A stretch of 64,000 bases of DNA from an alpha proteobacterium AAP38 (GTDB taxonomy: Bacteria; Pseudomonadota; Alphaproteobacteria; Azospirillales; Azospirillaceae). The notes under the pieces are model-generated. The model had not been told where the DNA came from, did no database searches, and worked only from the letters and a program-made list of their open reading frames with translations. The stretch spans positions 496,001 to 560,000 of the forward strand of contig LJHR01000009.1 of assembly GCA_001296005.1 (NCBI GenBank), read 5' to 3'. Of this stretch, positions 33,552 to 43,643 are shown in pieces. Numbering within the stretch: the stretch's first letter is position 1; each line of letters starts with the position of its first letter. The position numbers were made by a program, and so were the translations under genes.

Positions 33552-35174
33552 TTACTGTGTGCTGGCCGATGCCGGCGTGATCAGGGTTGCCAGGGTGTTG
33601 CCGTCCACCCGTCCATCGAAACGCAGATCCGCGTGCATGGCCCAGCGGCGGGTGGTGCGCAAAAGCGGGATGAAGGGTAGATCGCGGCTGGCGATCACCG
33701 CAACCTGCTGCAACAGCTGCTCCCGCCGGCTGGTATCTGCCTCCACCATGGCCTGCGACAGGATCTGATCCAGTTCAGGATTGCTGTATCCGCTGTCATT
33801 CTGGCTGCCGGCCTTTATGTCCGGCTGTGGGGTGTGAAGCAGTTCCCAGTTGGAATAGCCCATTTCGCCCGTGAACGGGACCCGGCTGCCCAGGAACAGG
33901 TCATAATCCCGGTCGCGCAGCAGGGGAAGGGCGTCGCCCACGCTGGCATAGCGAATATCAAGCTGTACCCCAATGGCCAGCAGGTAACGGGCCACGCCTT
34001 CCGCGACGCGCGCAAAGGGTTCGATGGTGATCAGGCGCAGGCGCAGGCCTTCCGGTATACCCGCCTGTGCCAGCAATCGCCGCGCCTCTGCCTGATCGAA
34101 GGGAATGGATGCAGCCGGGGTGTAGCCGGGGATACCGGGCGGTGCCATCTGGTCCGCCGGTTCGGCGCTGCCCTGCGCGATGCGCTTGCTCAACGCCGCG
34201 CGATCGATGGCGATGGCCAGGGCACGGCGTATGTTCACGTCCGTCAGGGGACCGGCAAGATTGACGGTCAGCATCAATGTGCGCAGCGGCTTGCTGTCCA
34301 CGACCTTTATGTCGGCACGTGTGCTCAGAAAATCCAAAGATTCCGGCACCACCTGATTGATGATGTCCACTTCTCCGGACACCAGTGCCCGTGCACGGGC
34401 GACACCGGAACCAAGAAGAACCTGTTGCACGCGGTCCCAATGCGGCTTGGTCCGCCAATAGGTATCGGCGCGAACCAGATCGGCGCTGCTGCCGCCGCGG
34501 AAGGAGGCAAGGCGATAGGGGCCGGTGCCCGGCACCTTGCCATCCGCGAACCGTTGTTCGGTGAGGGCCGCCAGCCCGTCGGCGGTTCCGGCACAGCCGC
34601 GCGGCTGATAGATGCCTTTCCAGCCATCGGGGGCGGGGATGATAGGCAGAAGCGTCAGGACATGCGGCAGCAAGGGCATGGTCCCCCGCGTGGTGATGAC
34701 CAGCGTATGGGCATCGCGCGCCACCGCCTGCTCCACCCCCGCGATCAGGCCGGCCAGCGGACCGTTCCCCATGCTGTCCAGCCGGCAAAAGGTGAATGCC
34801 ACATCATGGGGTGACAGAAGCTTGCCATCATGAAACCGCACATCGGGACGCAGCCGGACCACCCAGGTCCGCTCCCCCTCCATCTCCCACCCCGTGGCAA
34901 GCCAGGGGACGATGCCCAGCCCGTCATCGGGCAGGATCAGCGGTTCGAAGATGTGAAAGGCCAGATTGCGGCTGTCGACGGAATATAGCCGGTGGGGATC
35001 AGCCGATGCCGCTACCATGTCGAGCCCGACGCGCAGCACCTGTGCTGGTGCATCGGTGGCAAGCGCAGTGGCCCCGCCACCCCAGTTCAATGCGCTGAGA
35101 AGTGCGAGCGAATGAAGCCCGCGCCGGATCAACCGGTGCTGCCATATTGAGGGACTGTTGCTGGACGTGACCAA
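33552..35174 (-). CDS. Family 5 (DppA/OppA-type) extracellular solute-binding protein, orphan
   Basis: 540-residue periplasmic binding protein of the peptide/nickel/opine class: signal-like N-terminus ([20 protein letters not shown]), [32 protein letters not shown] and [10 protein letters not shown] segments, and the C-terminal [10 protein letters not shown] block. No permease or ATPase genes are adjacent, so it must serve a distant transporter or have another role. Start is TTG 35174 with GAGG eight bases upstream; no ATG is in frame. A tandem 25-base repeat lies in its presumed promoter. Confidence 0.85.
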   Translation of the reverse strand: MVTSSNSPSIWQHRLIRRGLHSLALLSALNWGGGATALATDAPAQVLRVGLDMVAASADPHRLYSVDSRNLAFHIFEPLILPDDGLGIVPWLATGWEMEGERTWVVRLRPDVRFHDGKLLSPHDVAFTFCRLDSMGNGPLAGLIAGVEQAVARDAHTLVITTRGTMPLLPHVLTLLPIIPAPDGWKGIYQPRGCAGTADGLAALTEQRFADGKVPGTGPYRLASFRGGSSADLVRADTYWRTKPHWDRVQQVLLGSGVARARALVSGEVDIINQVVPESLDFLSTRADIKVVDSKPLRTLMLTVNLAGPLTDVNIRRALAIAIDRAALSKRIAQGSAEPADQMAPPGIPGYTPAASIPFDQAEARRLLAQAGIPEGLRLRLITIEPFARVAEGVARYLLAIGVQLDIRYASVGDALPLLRDRDYDLFLGSRVPFTGEMGYSNWELLHTPQPDIKAGSQNDSGYSNPELDQILSQAMVEADTSRREQLLQQVAVIASRDLPFIPLLRTTRRWAMHADLRFDGRVDGNTLATLITPASASTQ

Positions 35175-35211
35175 TCCATCGCCCTCGGAAATTGTGCGAT
35201 TTCAAGCCTAA

Positions 35212-35257
35212 GCTATTGGGATAGCGCTGAACACTGGCCATTGGGATAGCCATGAAC
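35212..35257 (-). promoter_or_regulatory. Tandem 25-base repeat, possible operator
   Basis: ATTGGGATAGC at 35215-35225 recurs at 35240-35250, and the match continues as NNTGAAC in both copies, giving a 25-base period. The first copy also forms a GCTAT-TGGG-ATAGC hairpin. The repeats lie 40-80 bases upstream of the solute-binding-protein start on the minus strand, where a regulator would bind. Confidence 0.4.
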
Positions 35258-35282
35258 GCGGCTCCCACAATTGTCACAGCCT

Positions 35283-36836
35283 TCACCCGATCCCGGCTAG
35301 CAGATCCCCATCTGTACGCGTCTCCGACGCCTCCAGCGGGTCCGGCGCGTTGGGATCGCCGGCGGCGGTTTCCCGGCCAAGATGCGGCAGGCCGATGGAA
35401 CGCAAACCACCGATCAGCGTGCGCTGCACGATAACCCCGCGCTGTTCCATATAGGATAGAAGCCGGCGGGCGCGGCCCGGTGACCGGCTTCCACAGGCCC
35501 GCGCCACCTCTGCGTCCGATGGGCAGGGCGCCTGCGACAGGGCGGCGCGTGCCAGCAGCAGGAAGACGCCCTGCATATCCTCCGGCAGGGTCTTGGCGGC
35601 CTGTTCGGCGGCGGTCCAATCGGGATCGTCGGCTCCTTCGGCATCCACCCCGGCCCGGATCACCGACAGGCGGCGGCGGAAGGCCGGCATGTCCAGCGTT
35701 TCGCCGCGCAGCCGGTGGATGCGGCAGCGGACCAGGAAATCCTGGTACAGCACGGCGTCGGTGCGGAAGGCCGCATCCGGGTCGGACAGGACCTGACGCA
35801 GTACCTCGTCCAACTTCTCGTCATTCTCCGCCGCTTCGAACAGCGAGGGTTCGGGGTTGAGGGCGGCGGTGGCGGCCATTTCCGCCTGACGCTGGCCTGC
35901 CAGACGCAGGGCGGCGTTGATATCGGGCTGCGGCGTCGGCGGCGTCCGGCGCACGGGCGGCGGCGGGGCCGTCAATTCCTCGGCGGACGGTGTCAGGATC
36001 AGGTCGCGCGCATCGGCGTGCGGCTGGTCGGGCAGGGGCATCAGCTTCGGGCTGCCGCCCCGGCCCGATGTTTCGACAGGACCGATCGTGATGGGCAGTG
36101 GCCGGCGTGATACCGCCGGGCCTAAGGCCACGAAATGCCCGCGCTGGAGATCGCGGAACATTTCCGCCTGCCGCCGCTCCATGCCCAGAAGGTCCGACGC
36201 GCGGGCCATGTCGATATCCAGGAAGGTGCGGCCCATCAGGAAATTGCTGGCCTCGGCGGCGACATTCTTGGCCAGCTTGGCCAGACGCTGTGTGGCGATG
36301 ATGCCAGCCAGCCCGCGCTTGCGACCACGGCACATGAGGTTGGTCATGGCGCCCAGGCTGGCCTTGCGCGCCTCGTCCGACACTTCACCAGCGGCGGCAG
36401 GCGCAAACAGCTGCGCCTCGTCCACCACCACCAGCATCGGGTACCAGTAATCCCGTTCGGCATCGAACAGGCCGCCCAGGAAGGCGGCGGCCAGACGCAT
36501 CTGCCCCTCGATATCCGCCCCTTCCAGGGACAGGACCACCGACACCCGGTGCTGACGCACGCGCGCGGCCACCTTCTGCAGGGACGACTCGGTATGCTGG
36601 GCGGCATCGACGACGACATGGCCGAACTTGTCGGCCAGGGTCACAAAATCCCCTTCGGGATCAATGACGCATTGCTGCACCCAGGGGGCGGATTGTTCCA
36701 GCAGACGGCGCAGCAGGTGTGATTTGCCGGACCCAGAATTGCCCTGCACCAGCAGGCGGGTGGCCAGCAGTTCCTCCAGGTCCATCGTGGCGGCGCGCCC
36801 TTCCGCCGTCAAACCCATGTCGATGCCGACCTGCAT
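35283..36836 (-). CDS. HerA-like ATPase (DUF87-type)
   Basis: 517-residue P-loop ATPase of the HerA/FtsK superfamily, whose members translocate DNA or remodel nucleoprotein as hexameric rings. Walker A GNSGSGKS at 32-39, Walker B PMLVVVDEAQLF, and the HerA-type CRGRKRGLAGIIATQRLAKLAKNVAAEASNFLMGRTFLD block are clear. After the core (about residue 250) comes a proline-rich linker and about 200 residues without a domain that I recognise, possibly winged-helix-like (SDAEVARACGSRSPGRARRLLSYMEQRGVI). No NurA nuclease gene lies next to it. Stand-alone copies are common in Alphaproteobacteria; role unproven. Confidence 0.8.
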   Translation of the reverse strand: MQVGIDMGLTAEGRAATMDLEELLATRLLVQGNSGSGKSHLLRRLLEQSAPWVQQCVIDPEGDFVTLADKFGHVVVDAAQHTESSLQKVAARVRQHRVSVVLSLEGADIEGQMRLAAAFLGGLFDAERDYWYPMLVVVDEAQLFAPAAAGEVSDEARKASLGAMTNLMCRGRKRGLAGIIATQRLAKLAKNVAAEASNFLMGRTFLDIDMARASDLLGMERRQAEMFRDLQRGHFVALGPAVSRRPLPITIGPVETSGRGGSPKLMPLPDQPHADARDLILTPSAEELTAPPPPVRRTPPTPQPDINAALRLAGQRQAEMAATAALNPEPSLFEAAENDEKLDEVLRQVLSDPDAAFRTDAVLYQDFLVRCRIHRLRGETLDMPAFRRRLSVIRAGVDAEGADDPDWTAAEQAAKTLPEDMQGVFLLLARAALSQAPCPSDAEVARACGSRSPGRARRLLSYMEQRGVIVQRTLIGGLRSIGLPHLGRETAAGDPNAPDPLEASETRTDGDLLAGIG

Positions 36837-36903
36837 CCCAACCTTGCCTGCTGAGTTCCGTGAAGCGCGCTCTATAGCGCATCGTTACCGGGTTGGGGAA
36901 CCT

Positions 36904-37848
36904 TTACCGGTCATCCACCGGTTCCACATCCACGGCGACCAGCACGCCGTGGCCGCCGCCGCCCATGATCACCCCGCGCAGCGGACAGACATCATCATAG
37001 TCGCGACCCCAGGCCAGGGTGACATGGTCGGTGTCGCATTGCCGGCCATTTGTGGGGTCCAGGTCGATCCAGCCATCGGCCTCGCCACACCAGACCTGCA
37101 CCCAGGCATGGCTGGCATCGGCCCCTTTCAGCTTCTCCTTGCCCGGCGGCGGCAGGGTGCGCAGGTAGCCGGAGACATAGCGGGCCGGCAGGCCCAGGGC
37201 ACGGAGCGCACCGATCATCAGATGGGCGAAGTCCTGACAGACGCCGCGCCGGCGCGTCAGCACCTCTGATATCGGGGTACTGACGGTGGTGGCGGTGGGA
37301 TCAAAGCTGAAATCATCATGGATGCGGCGCGTCAGGTCCATGGCCCCGGTCCCGACGCGCTGACCCGGCGGGAAGAACCCGGCAGCGAACAGGGTCAGTG
37401 CCGTGTCGGCCAGCGGCACGCGGGCCGACGGGCGCACGAATTCAAGCGTTTCGGCAAGGCTAGCCGCCTGCGCCGCCACATCTTCCCAGCCCGGCGTCGC
37501 GTCGGGGGTGAAGGGGGGCGGGGGGGAGACGGTCACGTCGATCTCCGCCGTCACCTTCAATTCCCGGTGCGGGGTATGCAGCGCCGCGTAGGTCACGGGA
37601 TTGCCAAACCAGTCGCTGCGGCCCGTCACGACGCCAGGCCAGGGAATGATGGTCAGGGTGGAATTGTGGTTGGTCTGGCGCGGATGGGCACGCGGCGCCA
37701 GATGCGCCAGCATATGAGCGCTGATCACCGTGTCGCCGTAATGGTAACGGGTGACATGGGTGCATTTGTACCGCACGGGGCGACGCGCCGCCGCTGCCAT
37801 CGCTTCGCCGTCCACGGCATCATCCTTACGTCGTGCGGGCAAAGACAT
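36904..37848 (-). CDS. Transglutaminase-like protein (N-terminal domain plus TGc)
   Basis: 314-residue cysteine-protease-fold protein. An N-terminal beta domain (YKCTHVTRYHYGDTV...HLAPRAHPRQT) precedes the transglutaminase core with the catalytic triad visible: Cys in RRRGVCQDFAHLM, His in DASHAWVQVW and Asp in GWIDLDPTN. Bacterial members probably hydrolyse or exchange peptide or isopeptide bonds. The start overlaps the end of the ATP-grasp gene by 23 bases, so the three genes to 43643 form one operon, of which this is the last. Confidence 0.88.
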   Translation of the reverse strand: MSLPARRKDDAVDGEAMAAAARRPVRYKCTHVTRYHYGDTVISAHMLAHLAPRAHPRQTNHNSTLTIIPWPGVVTGRSDWFGNPVTYAALHTPHRELKVTAEIDVTVSPPPPFTPDATPGWEDVAAQAASLAETLEFVRPSARVPLADTALTLFAAGFFPPGQRVGTGAMDLTRRIHDDFSFDPTATTVSTPISEVLTRRRGVCQDFAHLMIGALRALGLPARYVSGYLRTLPPPGKEKLKGADASHAWVQVWCGEADGWIDLDPTNGRQCDTDHVTLAWGRDYDDVCPLRGVIMGGGGHGVLVAVDVEPVDDR

Positions 37849-40342
37849 GGCTGAAATAGGCCTGGCTGAGCAGGTTGGAGATTTCGGGCAAAAGCCGGCC
37901 TAACCGGTCGGTCAGGTCGGCGAGCGCCGTCGGGTCACGGGTCGGCTGAGGATCCGCCACCATGCCGGCGGCGGTTTCCAGAAGGTCGTTGGCCAGCTTG
38001 GTCGGGCTGACGGCCAGCCCCTCGGCATCGATGGGCGGCAGCTTTACCAGCTGGCGCTGTACGGTCTTGATCTGGAAGGCCAGCGAGCGCGGGTGGTCAT
38101 CATCCGCCAGCAGCAGCGACAGCACCGGTTCGCGCCGGATGCCGACCGGATGCTGATCACGGTAGGCTGCCCCCGCCGCCGCCAGTTCCAGCAGCACCGA
38201 CAGCGATGCCACCGTCCCCGCCGTGCCGGACCCCAGGCCACAGCCATTGAAGGCCCCGACAATGCCGATGGCGCGTTCCAGCCGCCGGCCCAGCACCAGG
38301 AAGCGCCAGGCGGGCCCGCGCGACATGCCGTCCAGTTCCAGCCCGATCAGGGAAGCGAGAAGCCGCGACACCTCATCCAGGCGCAATTGCATGGTGGCCG
38401 GCTCCGCCTTCAACGGCTGCGACGCGACATCACCCAGCACTGTCAGCACACGGCTGAATTCCCCCGGCAGCCGGTCGCGCACGCCCGATGCCGCACGCCG
38501 CAGCCGGTCCATGGTGGCGCGCAGGCCACCGGGATTGGCGGGATCTGCCACAATCTCCAGCGCCTGGCGCATGCCGCGCACGGCATCGGCCTGCGGCAGG
38601 CCAGAGATTTCCATCGGGATCATGCCGGTGAAGCCCATCAGGCGCAGCAGGGGAACCAACTCCTCCTCCGCGCCCGGATGGGCATCATCGGTCAGGCGCC
38701 GGGCGGCGGCGCGCAGGGTGCGCACGGCGGCATCGGCCCGTTCGGCATAGCGCCCCACCCAGAACAGATGGTCAGCCGCGCGCGATGGCAGGTCGCCGGT
38801 GCGCGGGCCGGTATCGCCGCCGCCATCCGGCATCATCGCGGCTGAACCGCGCCGGCGCTGCGGCTGCCCGATGGTGGCGCCGACGATCCACACATCCTTG
38901 GCGCCCGCTCCGGTCTGCAACGTCACCGACGCGAACCGTTCATCGGCGGAAATGCGGGCCAAGCCGCCCGGCATGATGGTCCAGTCACCGTCCGGCGTGG
39001 CACAGGTGAAGGCGCGCAGCACCAGGGGGCGCGCCACCTTCCTGCCATCGCGCCAGACGGGGGCGGTGGAGGGGACGATCGGTTCCTGCGCCACCCAATC
39101 CTGGGGCCGGCGGCGGATGCTGGCCGCCAGCTCGGTCCGCGCCGCATGGTCAAGTTCGGCCCCGAAGCTGGTGCGGTGGCCCAGGCTGGAAAAGGCGGGA
39201 CGGAAGACCAGCCGGTCCAGGCCCGCGACCATTTCCGCCCGCTGCCGTGCATCCCCGCCCCAATAGGTGGGCACATCGGCCAGCAACGGCGCCTCCCCCA
39301 GCACATGGCGGGACAAGGAGCCCATCCAGGGGATCAGGGCCACCGAATCCGTCAGCCCACTGCCCAGGCTGTTGCAGACCATGACATTGCCGGCGCGTAC
39401 CGCCTCCAGCAATCCTGGCACGCCCAGGATGCTGTCGGGCCGCAGTTCCAGCGGGTCGCAGAAATCATCATCGACGCGGCGCAGGATCACGTCGATCCGT
39501 TCCAACCCGCCCAGGGTCTTCAGATAGACGGCCTGATCACGCACCGTCAGGTCGGCGCCTTCGACCAGAGTCAGTCCCAGATGCCGGGCCAGGAAGGCAT
39601 GTTCGAAATAGGCTTCGTTCAACGGGCCGGGCGTCAACAGCACCAGACGCGGGCAGCCATCGGGACCCGAACAGCGGGGTGCCAGATTGATCAGGGTCTG
39701 GCGTAGCTGTTCGAAGAAGGGCGACAGCCGTTCGACATTGCAGCCGCGGAACGCCTCCGCCAATGTCTGGCTCATCACCACGCGGTTTTCCAGCGTGTAG
39801 CCGGTGCCCGTGGGTGCCTGCGTCCGGCTGGCCAGCACGCGCCAGATGCCGTCGCGGTCGCGCACCATGTCTGTGGCGATCAGGGTCAGGCGCGATCCGG
39901 CGGGCAGGTTCAGCCCGTGACAGGCGCGCAGGAAGCCCGGATCACCCAGCACCAGGGCCGGCGGCAGCACGCCATCCCGCAAAAGCGTCTGTTCACCATA
40001 GAGATCTGCAAGCACCCGGTCCAGGAGCCGCGCCCGCTGGCGCAGCCCCTCCGCGATCATGTGCCATTCCGACTGCGGCAGCAGCAGGGGGATGGGGTCC
40101 AGCGGCCAGGGCCGCTCGACACCTTGGGGATCGGCATAGGCGTGATAGGTCACGCCGTTCTGAAACAGCAGGCGCCGGCCCGCATCCCAGCGTTCCGCCA
40201 TCGACGCGCCATCGGCGGCACCGGACGAGATGAACCCCTGCCAATGCGCGCGCACATGCCCGTCACCGGTGACCATCTCGTCCCAGGGTTCGTCACGTGT
40301 ATCCGCACTGTCGCGGGAGGGTTCAGCCAAGGCGTAAGTCAA
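37826..40342 (-). CDS. Circularly permuted ATP-grasp plus alpha-E domain protein (DUF404/407/403)
   Basis: 838-residue fusion. Residues about 1-480 are the circularly permuted ATP-grasp ligase type (WDEMVTGDGHVRAHW, GPLNEAYFEHAFLA, NVMVCNSLGSGLTDS); residues about 520-838 are the all-helical alpha-E domain (ADHLFWVGRYAERADAAVRTLR). These pairs occur in conserved clusters with transglutaminases and are predicted amidoligases making or modifying a peptide or peptide-like tag; the product is unknown. In relatives the two halves are often separate genes. Start TTG 40342 overlaps the upstream stop by 20 bases; TTG 40330 is an alternative. Confidence 0.88.
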   Translation of the reverse strand: MTYALAEPSRDSADTRDEPWDEMVTGDGHVRAHWQGFISSGAADGASMAERWDAGRRLLFQNGVTYHAYADPQGVERPWPLDPIPLLLPQSEWHMIAEGLRQRARLLDRVLADLYGEQTLLRDGVLPPALVLGDPGFLRACHGLNLPAGSRLTLIATDMVRDRDGIWRVLASRTQAPTGTGYTLENRVVMSQTLAEAFRGCNVERLSPFFEQLRQTLINLAPRCSGPDGCPRLVLLTPGPLNEAYFEHAFLARHLGLTLVEGADLTVRDQAVYLKTLGGLERIDVILRRVDDDFCDPLELRPDSILGVPGLLEAVRAGNVMVCNSLGSGLTDSVALIPWMGSLSRHVLGEAPLLADVPTYWGGDARQRAEMVAGLDRLVFRPAFSSLGHRTSFGAELDHAARTELAASIRRRPQDWVAQEPIVPSTAPVWRDGRKVARPLVLRAFTCATPDGDWTIMPGGLARISADERFASVTLQTGAGAKDVWIVGATIGQPQRRRGSAAMMPDGGGDTGPRTGDLPSRAADHLFWVGRYAERADAAVRTLRAAARRLTDDAHPGAEEELVPLLRLMGFTGMIPMEISGLPQADAVRGMRQALEIVADPANPGGLRATMDRLRRAASGVRDRLPGEFSRVLTVLGDVASQPLKAEPATMQLRLDEVSRLLASLIGLELDGMSRGPAWRFLVLGRRLERAIGIVGAFNGCGLGSGTAGTVASLSVLLELAAAGAAYRDQHPVGIRREPVLSLLLADDDHPRSLAFQIKTVQRQLVKLPPIDAEGLAVSPTKLANDLLETAAGMVADPQPTRDPTALADLTDRLGRLLPEISNLLSQAYFSHVFARTT

Positions 40343-43300
40343 GGGTCAGGGGGAACTCTTGGTTTTTGATCTCGATCGGGACCGCCATAGGTCCCGGCGT
40401 GTGGCCGAACGGGAAGAACCTAGCCAACCGCCGCCCCTCTGCCTCGTTGGCATTCACCGGGAAGGTGGTGAAGTTCCGCCCACCCGGATGTGCCACGTGA
40501 TAGGTGCAGCCGCCGATCGAGCGACCCGTCCAACTGTCCACGATATCGAAGATCAACGGCGTATGCACGGGGATCGTTGGGTGCAAACAGGTAGGGGGCT
40601 GCCATGCGCGGTACCGCACCCCCGCCACGAACTCCCCTTCTGTGCCCGTCGGATGCAGGGGAACCTTACGGCCGTTACAGGTGACGACGAACCTTTCGTC
40701 CGTGGCACCAGCCAGTTTCACCTGCACGCGTTCAAGGCTGCTATCCACGAAGCGGACAGTGCCGCCGCCGCCCGGCTCCTCCCCCAGCACATGCCACGGC
40801 TCCAGCGCGGAACGCAGTTCCAGGGTCAGGCCGCGCTGGCTGACATGGCCCAGGGTGGGGAAGCGAAAATTCAGATGCGGCTTGAACCAGCTTTCCTCAA
40901 ACGCGTAGCCGGCGCCGCGCAGGTCGGCCACCACGTCCTGGATATCCTGCTGTACAAAATGCGGCAGCATGAACCGTTCATGCAGCTTGGTGCCCCAGCG
41001 GACCAGCTTGGCCCGATAGGGCTGCTTCCAGAACCAGGCGATCAGGGTGCGCAGCAGCAGCTGCTGCACCATGCTCATCTGCGCATGTGGCGGCATCTCA
41101 AAGCTGCGCAGTTCCAGAAGGCCCAGGCGGCCCGTGGAACTGTCGGGGCTGTACAGTTTGTCGATACAGAATTCACTGCGATGCGTATTGCCCTGCACAT
41201 CGACCAGAAGGTGGCGCAGCGCGCGATCCACCAGCCAGGGCGGGCAATTGCTCCCCGCCTCGTCCAAGATCTTGAACGCGATCTCCAGCTCATAAAGGCT
41301 GTCATGCCGCGCCTCATCCACGCGCGGATGCTGGCTGGTGGGGCCGATGAAGGTGCCGGAGAACAGGAAGGACAGCGCAGGGTGGTTCTGCCAGTAGGTC
41401 AGGAGCGAGCGCAGCACATCGGGCCGGCGCAGGAACGGGCTGTCTCCCGGCGTCGGGCCGCCGACCACGACATGGTTGCCGCCGCCGGTGCCGACATGCC
41501 GTCCATCCAACGCGAATTTCTCCGTCGCCAGACGGCTTTGCCGCGCATCCTCATACAGTTCGGTGGTGTTGCGGACCAGTTCGTCCCAGCTGCTGGCCGG
41601 ATGGATATTCACCTCGATTACGCCGGGGTCGGGTGTGACGGCGATGTTGGCCAGACGCGGGTCCTTGGGCGGGCCATAGCCTTCCAGCACGACCGGCATG
41701 TCCAGTTCGACGCAAGCCGCCTCGATGGCTGCGATCAGTTCCACCCAATCCTCAAGATGGGATGTTGGCGGCATGAAGATGTAGAGCCGACCATCGCGCG
41801 GTTCCACGCACAGGGCCGTGCGCACCACCCACCAGGCCGACTGGCCCTTCTCGGGCGTGTTCTCGCGGACATCGGCCATGCGGCGATGCCGCTCGCTGGG
41901 TTCGGTGCGGCCCCTGTTCACCGCCACCATCTGGCTCAGTTCCTCATAGGCCGGCAGAGGCGTGCGCGGGTCGAACGGGTCCTGTTCGTAATGGTATGGG
42001 TATTGGGCCGGCGCGACCCAGGGCAGGGACCCCAGCGGCAGGCGGTAGCCGACGGGGCTGTCGCCCGGTGCCAGGAACAGCTTGTCCGTGCGCGTCGCCC
42101 AGGCGGAGGATAGCCAGACCGGCCCTGTCGCCTCATGCCGGCGGTTCAGGGGAAGGGCAAAGCCGATGGGCTGGTCCAGCCCACGCTCAAATACCTTGGC
42201 CAGACGCGCGCGCTCTTCCTCATTGTCCAGCTTGCTGTCGAACGGGTCGACATTGACCGGCAGCTTGCGTTCCTTGTTGATGTAGTACCAAGGGTCCTCG
42301 AACGCGGCGCGGGCGTAATCGCCGGGGATGCCCAGCTTCTCCGCCAGGGTCTTGATGTACAACTCGGCATGTTCGGCCTTGAAGCCGTAATCCTTGCGCT
42401 CATCCGCCTGATATTCATCATGCGTCCACAGCGCATCGCCATCCTTGCGCCAGTAAAGCTGCAAGGCCCAGCGCGGCAGGCTTTCGCCGGGATACCATTT
42501 GCCTTGGCCGAAATGCAGCAGGCCGCCCTGGGCAAAGCGCCGCTTCAGGCGGCGGATCAGGTCGCCGGACAGCAGGCGCTTGGTGGGGCCCAGGGCTGAG
42601 GTATTCCATTCGGCCCCGTCCATATCGTCGATGGAAATGAAGGTGGGCTCGCCCCCCATGGTCAGGCGGATATCGCCCTCCACAATCTCCCGGTCCACCT
42701 GTTTGCCCAGCGCGTCGATGGCAGCCCATTGTTCGGGCCAATAGGGCTTGGTGGTGCGCGGCTGCTCACGGATGCGGGTGACCGACATCTGATGCTCGAA
42801 CGACACCTCGCACAGTTCCAGCCCGCCGGTGACCGGCGCGGCGCTGAACGGGTCGGGCGTGCAGGCCACCGGGATATGCCCTTCACCGGCCATCAGGCCG
42901 GAGGTCGGGTCCAGCCCGATCCAGCCGGCACCCGGCAGATACACCTCGCACCAGGCATGCAGGTCGGTGAAATCCGCCGTCGGCCCCTCCGGCCCTTCCA
43001 GCGGTTTCTGATCAGCCACCAGCTGGATCAGATAGCCCGAGGCGAAACGCGCGGCCAGGCCCAGATGACGCAGGGCCTGCACCATCAGCCAGGCGCTGTC
43101 GCGGCACGACCCGGTGCATTTCTCCAGCGTCTCTTCCGGCGTCTGCACACCCGGTTCCAGGCGGATGACATAGCCGATGGCGTTCTGCAGTTTGGCATTC
43201 AGGCTCATCAGGAAATTGACGGTCGCCTGCTCCGACCGGTCAATTTCCGCCAGGAAGGCCGACAGCAAGGGGCCGGCAGGTTCGGTTTCCAGGAACGGCT

Positions 43301-43643
43301 TCAAATCCTTGGCCAGCAGCGGGTCATAGGTGAAGGGCACCGTCTCCGCCGCCGGTTCAAGGAAGAAGTCGAACGGGTTGATGGCCGCCATATCGGCGAC
43401 CAGATCAACCTCCAGCGTGAATTCCGTGGTCTTTTCCGGGAAGACGAACCGGGCCAGCCAGTTGGATTGCGGGTCCTGCTGCCAGTTCAGGAAATGCTTC
43501 TTCGGCGTGACCTTCAGGGAATAGGAGAGAATGGGGGTGCGCGCATGCGGGGCGGGCCGCAACCGCACGATCTGTGGCCCCAAATTCACGGGCCGGTCGT
43601 AGCGGTAGATGGTCTTGTGGTTCAACGCGACATGAATACCCAT
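40323..43643 (-). CDS. Large transglutaminase-DUF2126 protein
   Basis: 1106-residue cytoplasmic protein. Residues about 1-280 are a transglutaminase module with the triad Cys (CTGSCRDSAWLMVQALR), His (DLHAWCEVYLP) and Asp (GWIGLDPTSG). The remainder is the DUF2126 region, whose blocks include LTMGGEPTFISIDDMDG, RLKRRFAQGGLLHFGQGKWYPGE, NIHPASSWDELV and GTGGGNHVVVGG; this region is thought to be an ATP-grasp-like/amidoligase fold. ATG 43643 with GGGGCGA upstream is preferred over the long upstream extension. First gene of the operon, divergent from argS. Confidence 0.9.
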   Translation of the reverse strand: MGIHVALNHKTIYRYDRPVNLGPQIVRLRPAPHARTPILSYSLKVTPKKHFLNWQQDPQSNWLARFVFPEKTTEFTLEVDLVADMAAINPFDFFLEPAAETVPFTYDPLLAKDLKPFLETEPAGPLLSAFLAEIDRSEQATVNFLMSLNAKLQNAIGYVIRLEPGVQTPEETLEKCTGSCRDSAWLMVQALRHLGLAARFASGYLIQLVADQKPLEGPEGPTADFTDLHAWCEVYLPGAGWIGLDPTSGLMAGEGHIPVACTPDPFSAAPVTGGLELCEVSFEHQMSVTRIREQPRTTKPYWPEQWAAIDALGKQVDREIVEGDIRLTMGGEPTFISIDDMDGAEWNTSALGPTKRLLSGDLIRRLKRRFAQGGLLHFGQGKWYPGESLPRWALQLYWRKDGDALWTHDEYQADERKDYGFKAEHAELYIKTLAEKLGIPGDYARAAFEDPWYYINKERKLPVNVDPFDSKLDNEEERARLAKVFERGLDQPIGFALPLNRRHEATGPVWLSSAWATRTDKLFLAPGDSPVGYRLPLGSLPWVAPAQYPYHYEQDPFDPRTPLPAYEELSQMVAVNRGRTEPSERHRRMADVRENTPEKGQSAWWVVRTALCVEPRDGRLYIFMPPTSHLEDWVELIAAIEAACVELDMPVVLEGYGPPKDPRLANIAVTPDPGVIEVNIHPASSWDELVRNTTELYEDARQSRLATEKFALDGRHVGTGGGNHVVVGGPTPGDSPFLRRPDVLRSLLTYWQNHPALSFLFSGTFIGPTSQHPRVDEARHDSLYELEIAFKILDEAGSNCPPWLVDRALRHLLVDVQGNTHRSEFCIDKLYSPDSSTGRLGLLELRSFEMPPHAQMSMVQQLLLRTLIAWFWKQPYRAKLVRWGTKLHERFMLPHFVQQDIQDVVADLRGAGYAFEESWFKPHLNFRFPTLGHVSQRGLTLELRSALEPWHVLGEEPGGGGTVRFVDSSLERVQVKLAGATDERFVVTCNGRKVPLHPTGTEGEFVAGVRYRAWQPPTCLHPTIPVHTPLIFDIVDSWTGRSIGGCTYHVAHPGGRNFTTFPVNANEAEGRRLARFFPFGHTPGPMAVPIEIKNQEFPLTLDLRLG

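Noticed and set aside
40359-42113. Long plus-strand frame antisense to the DUF2126 gene, and similar long antisense frames at 4704-6500 and 44585-47098
   Set aside because: Each lies opposite a gene with clear family motifs and has no recognisable domain; high G+C content makes such frames common.
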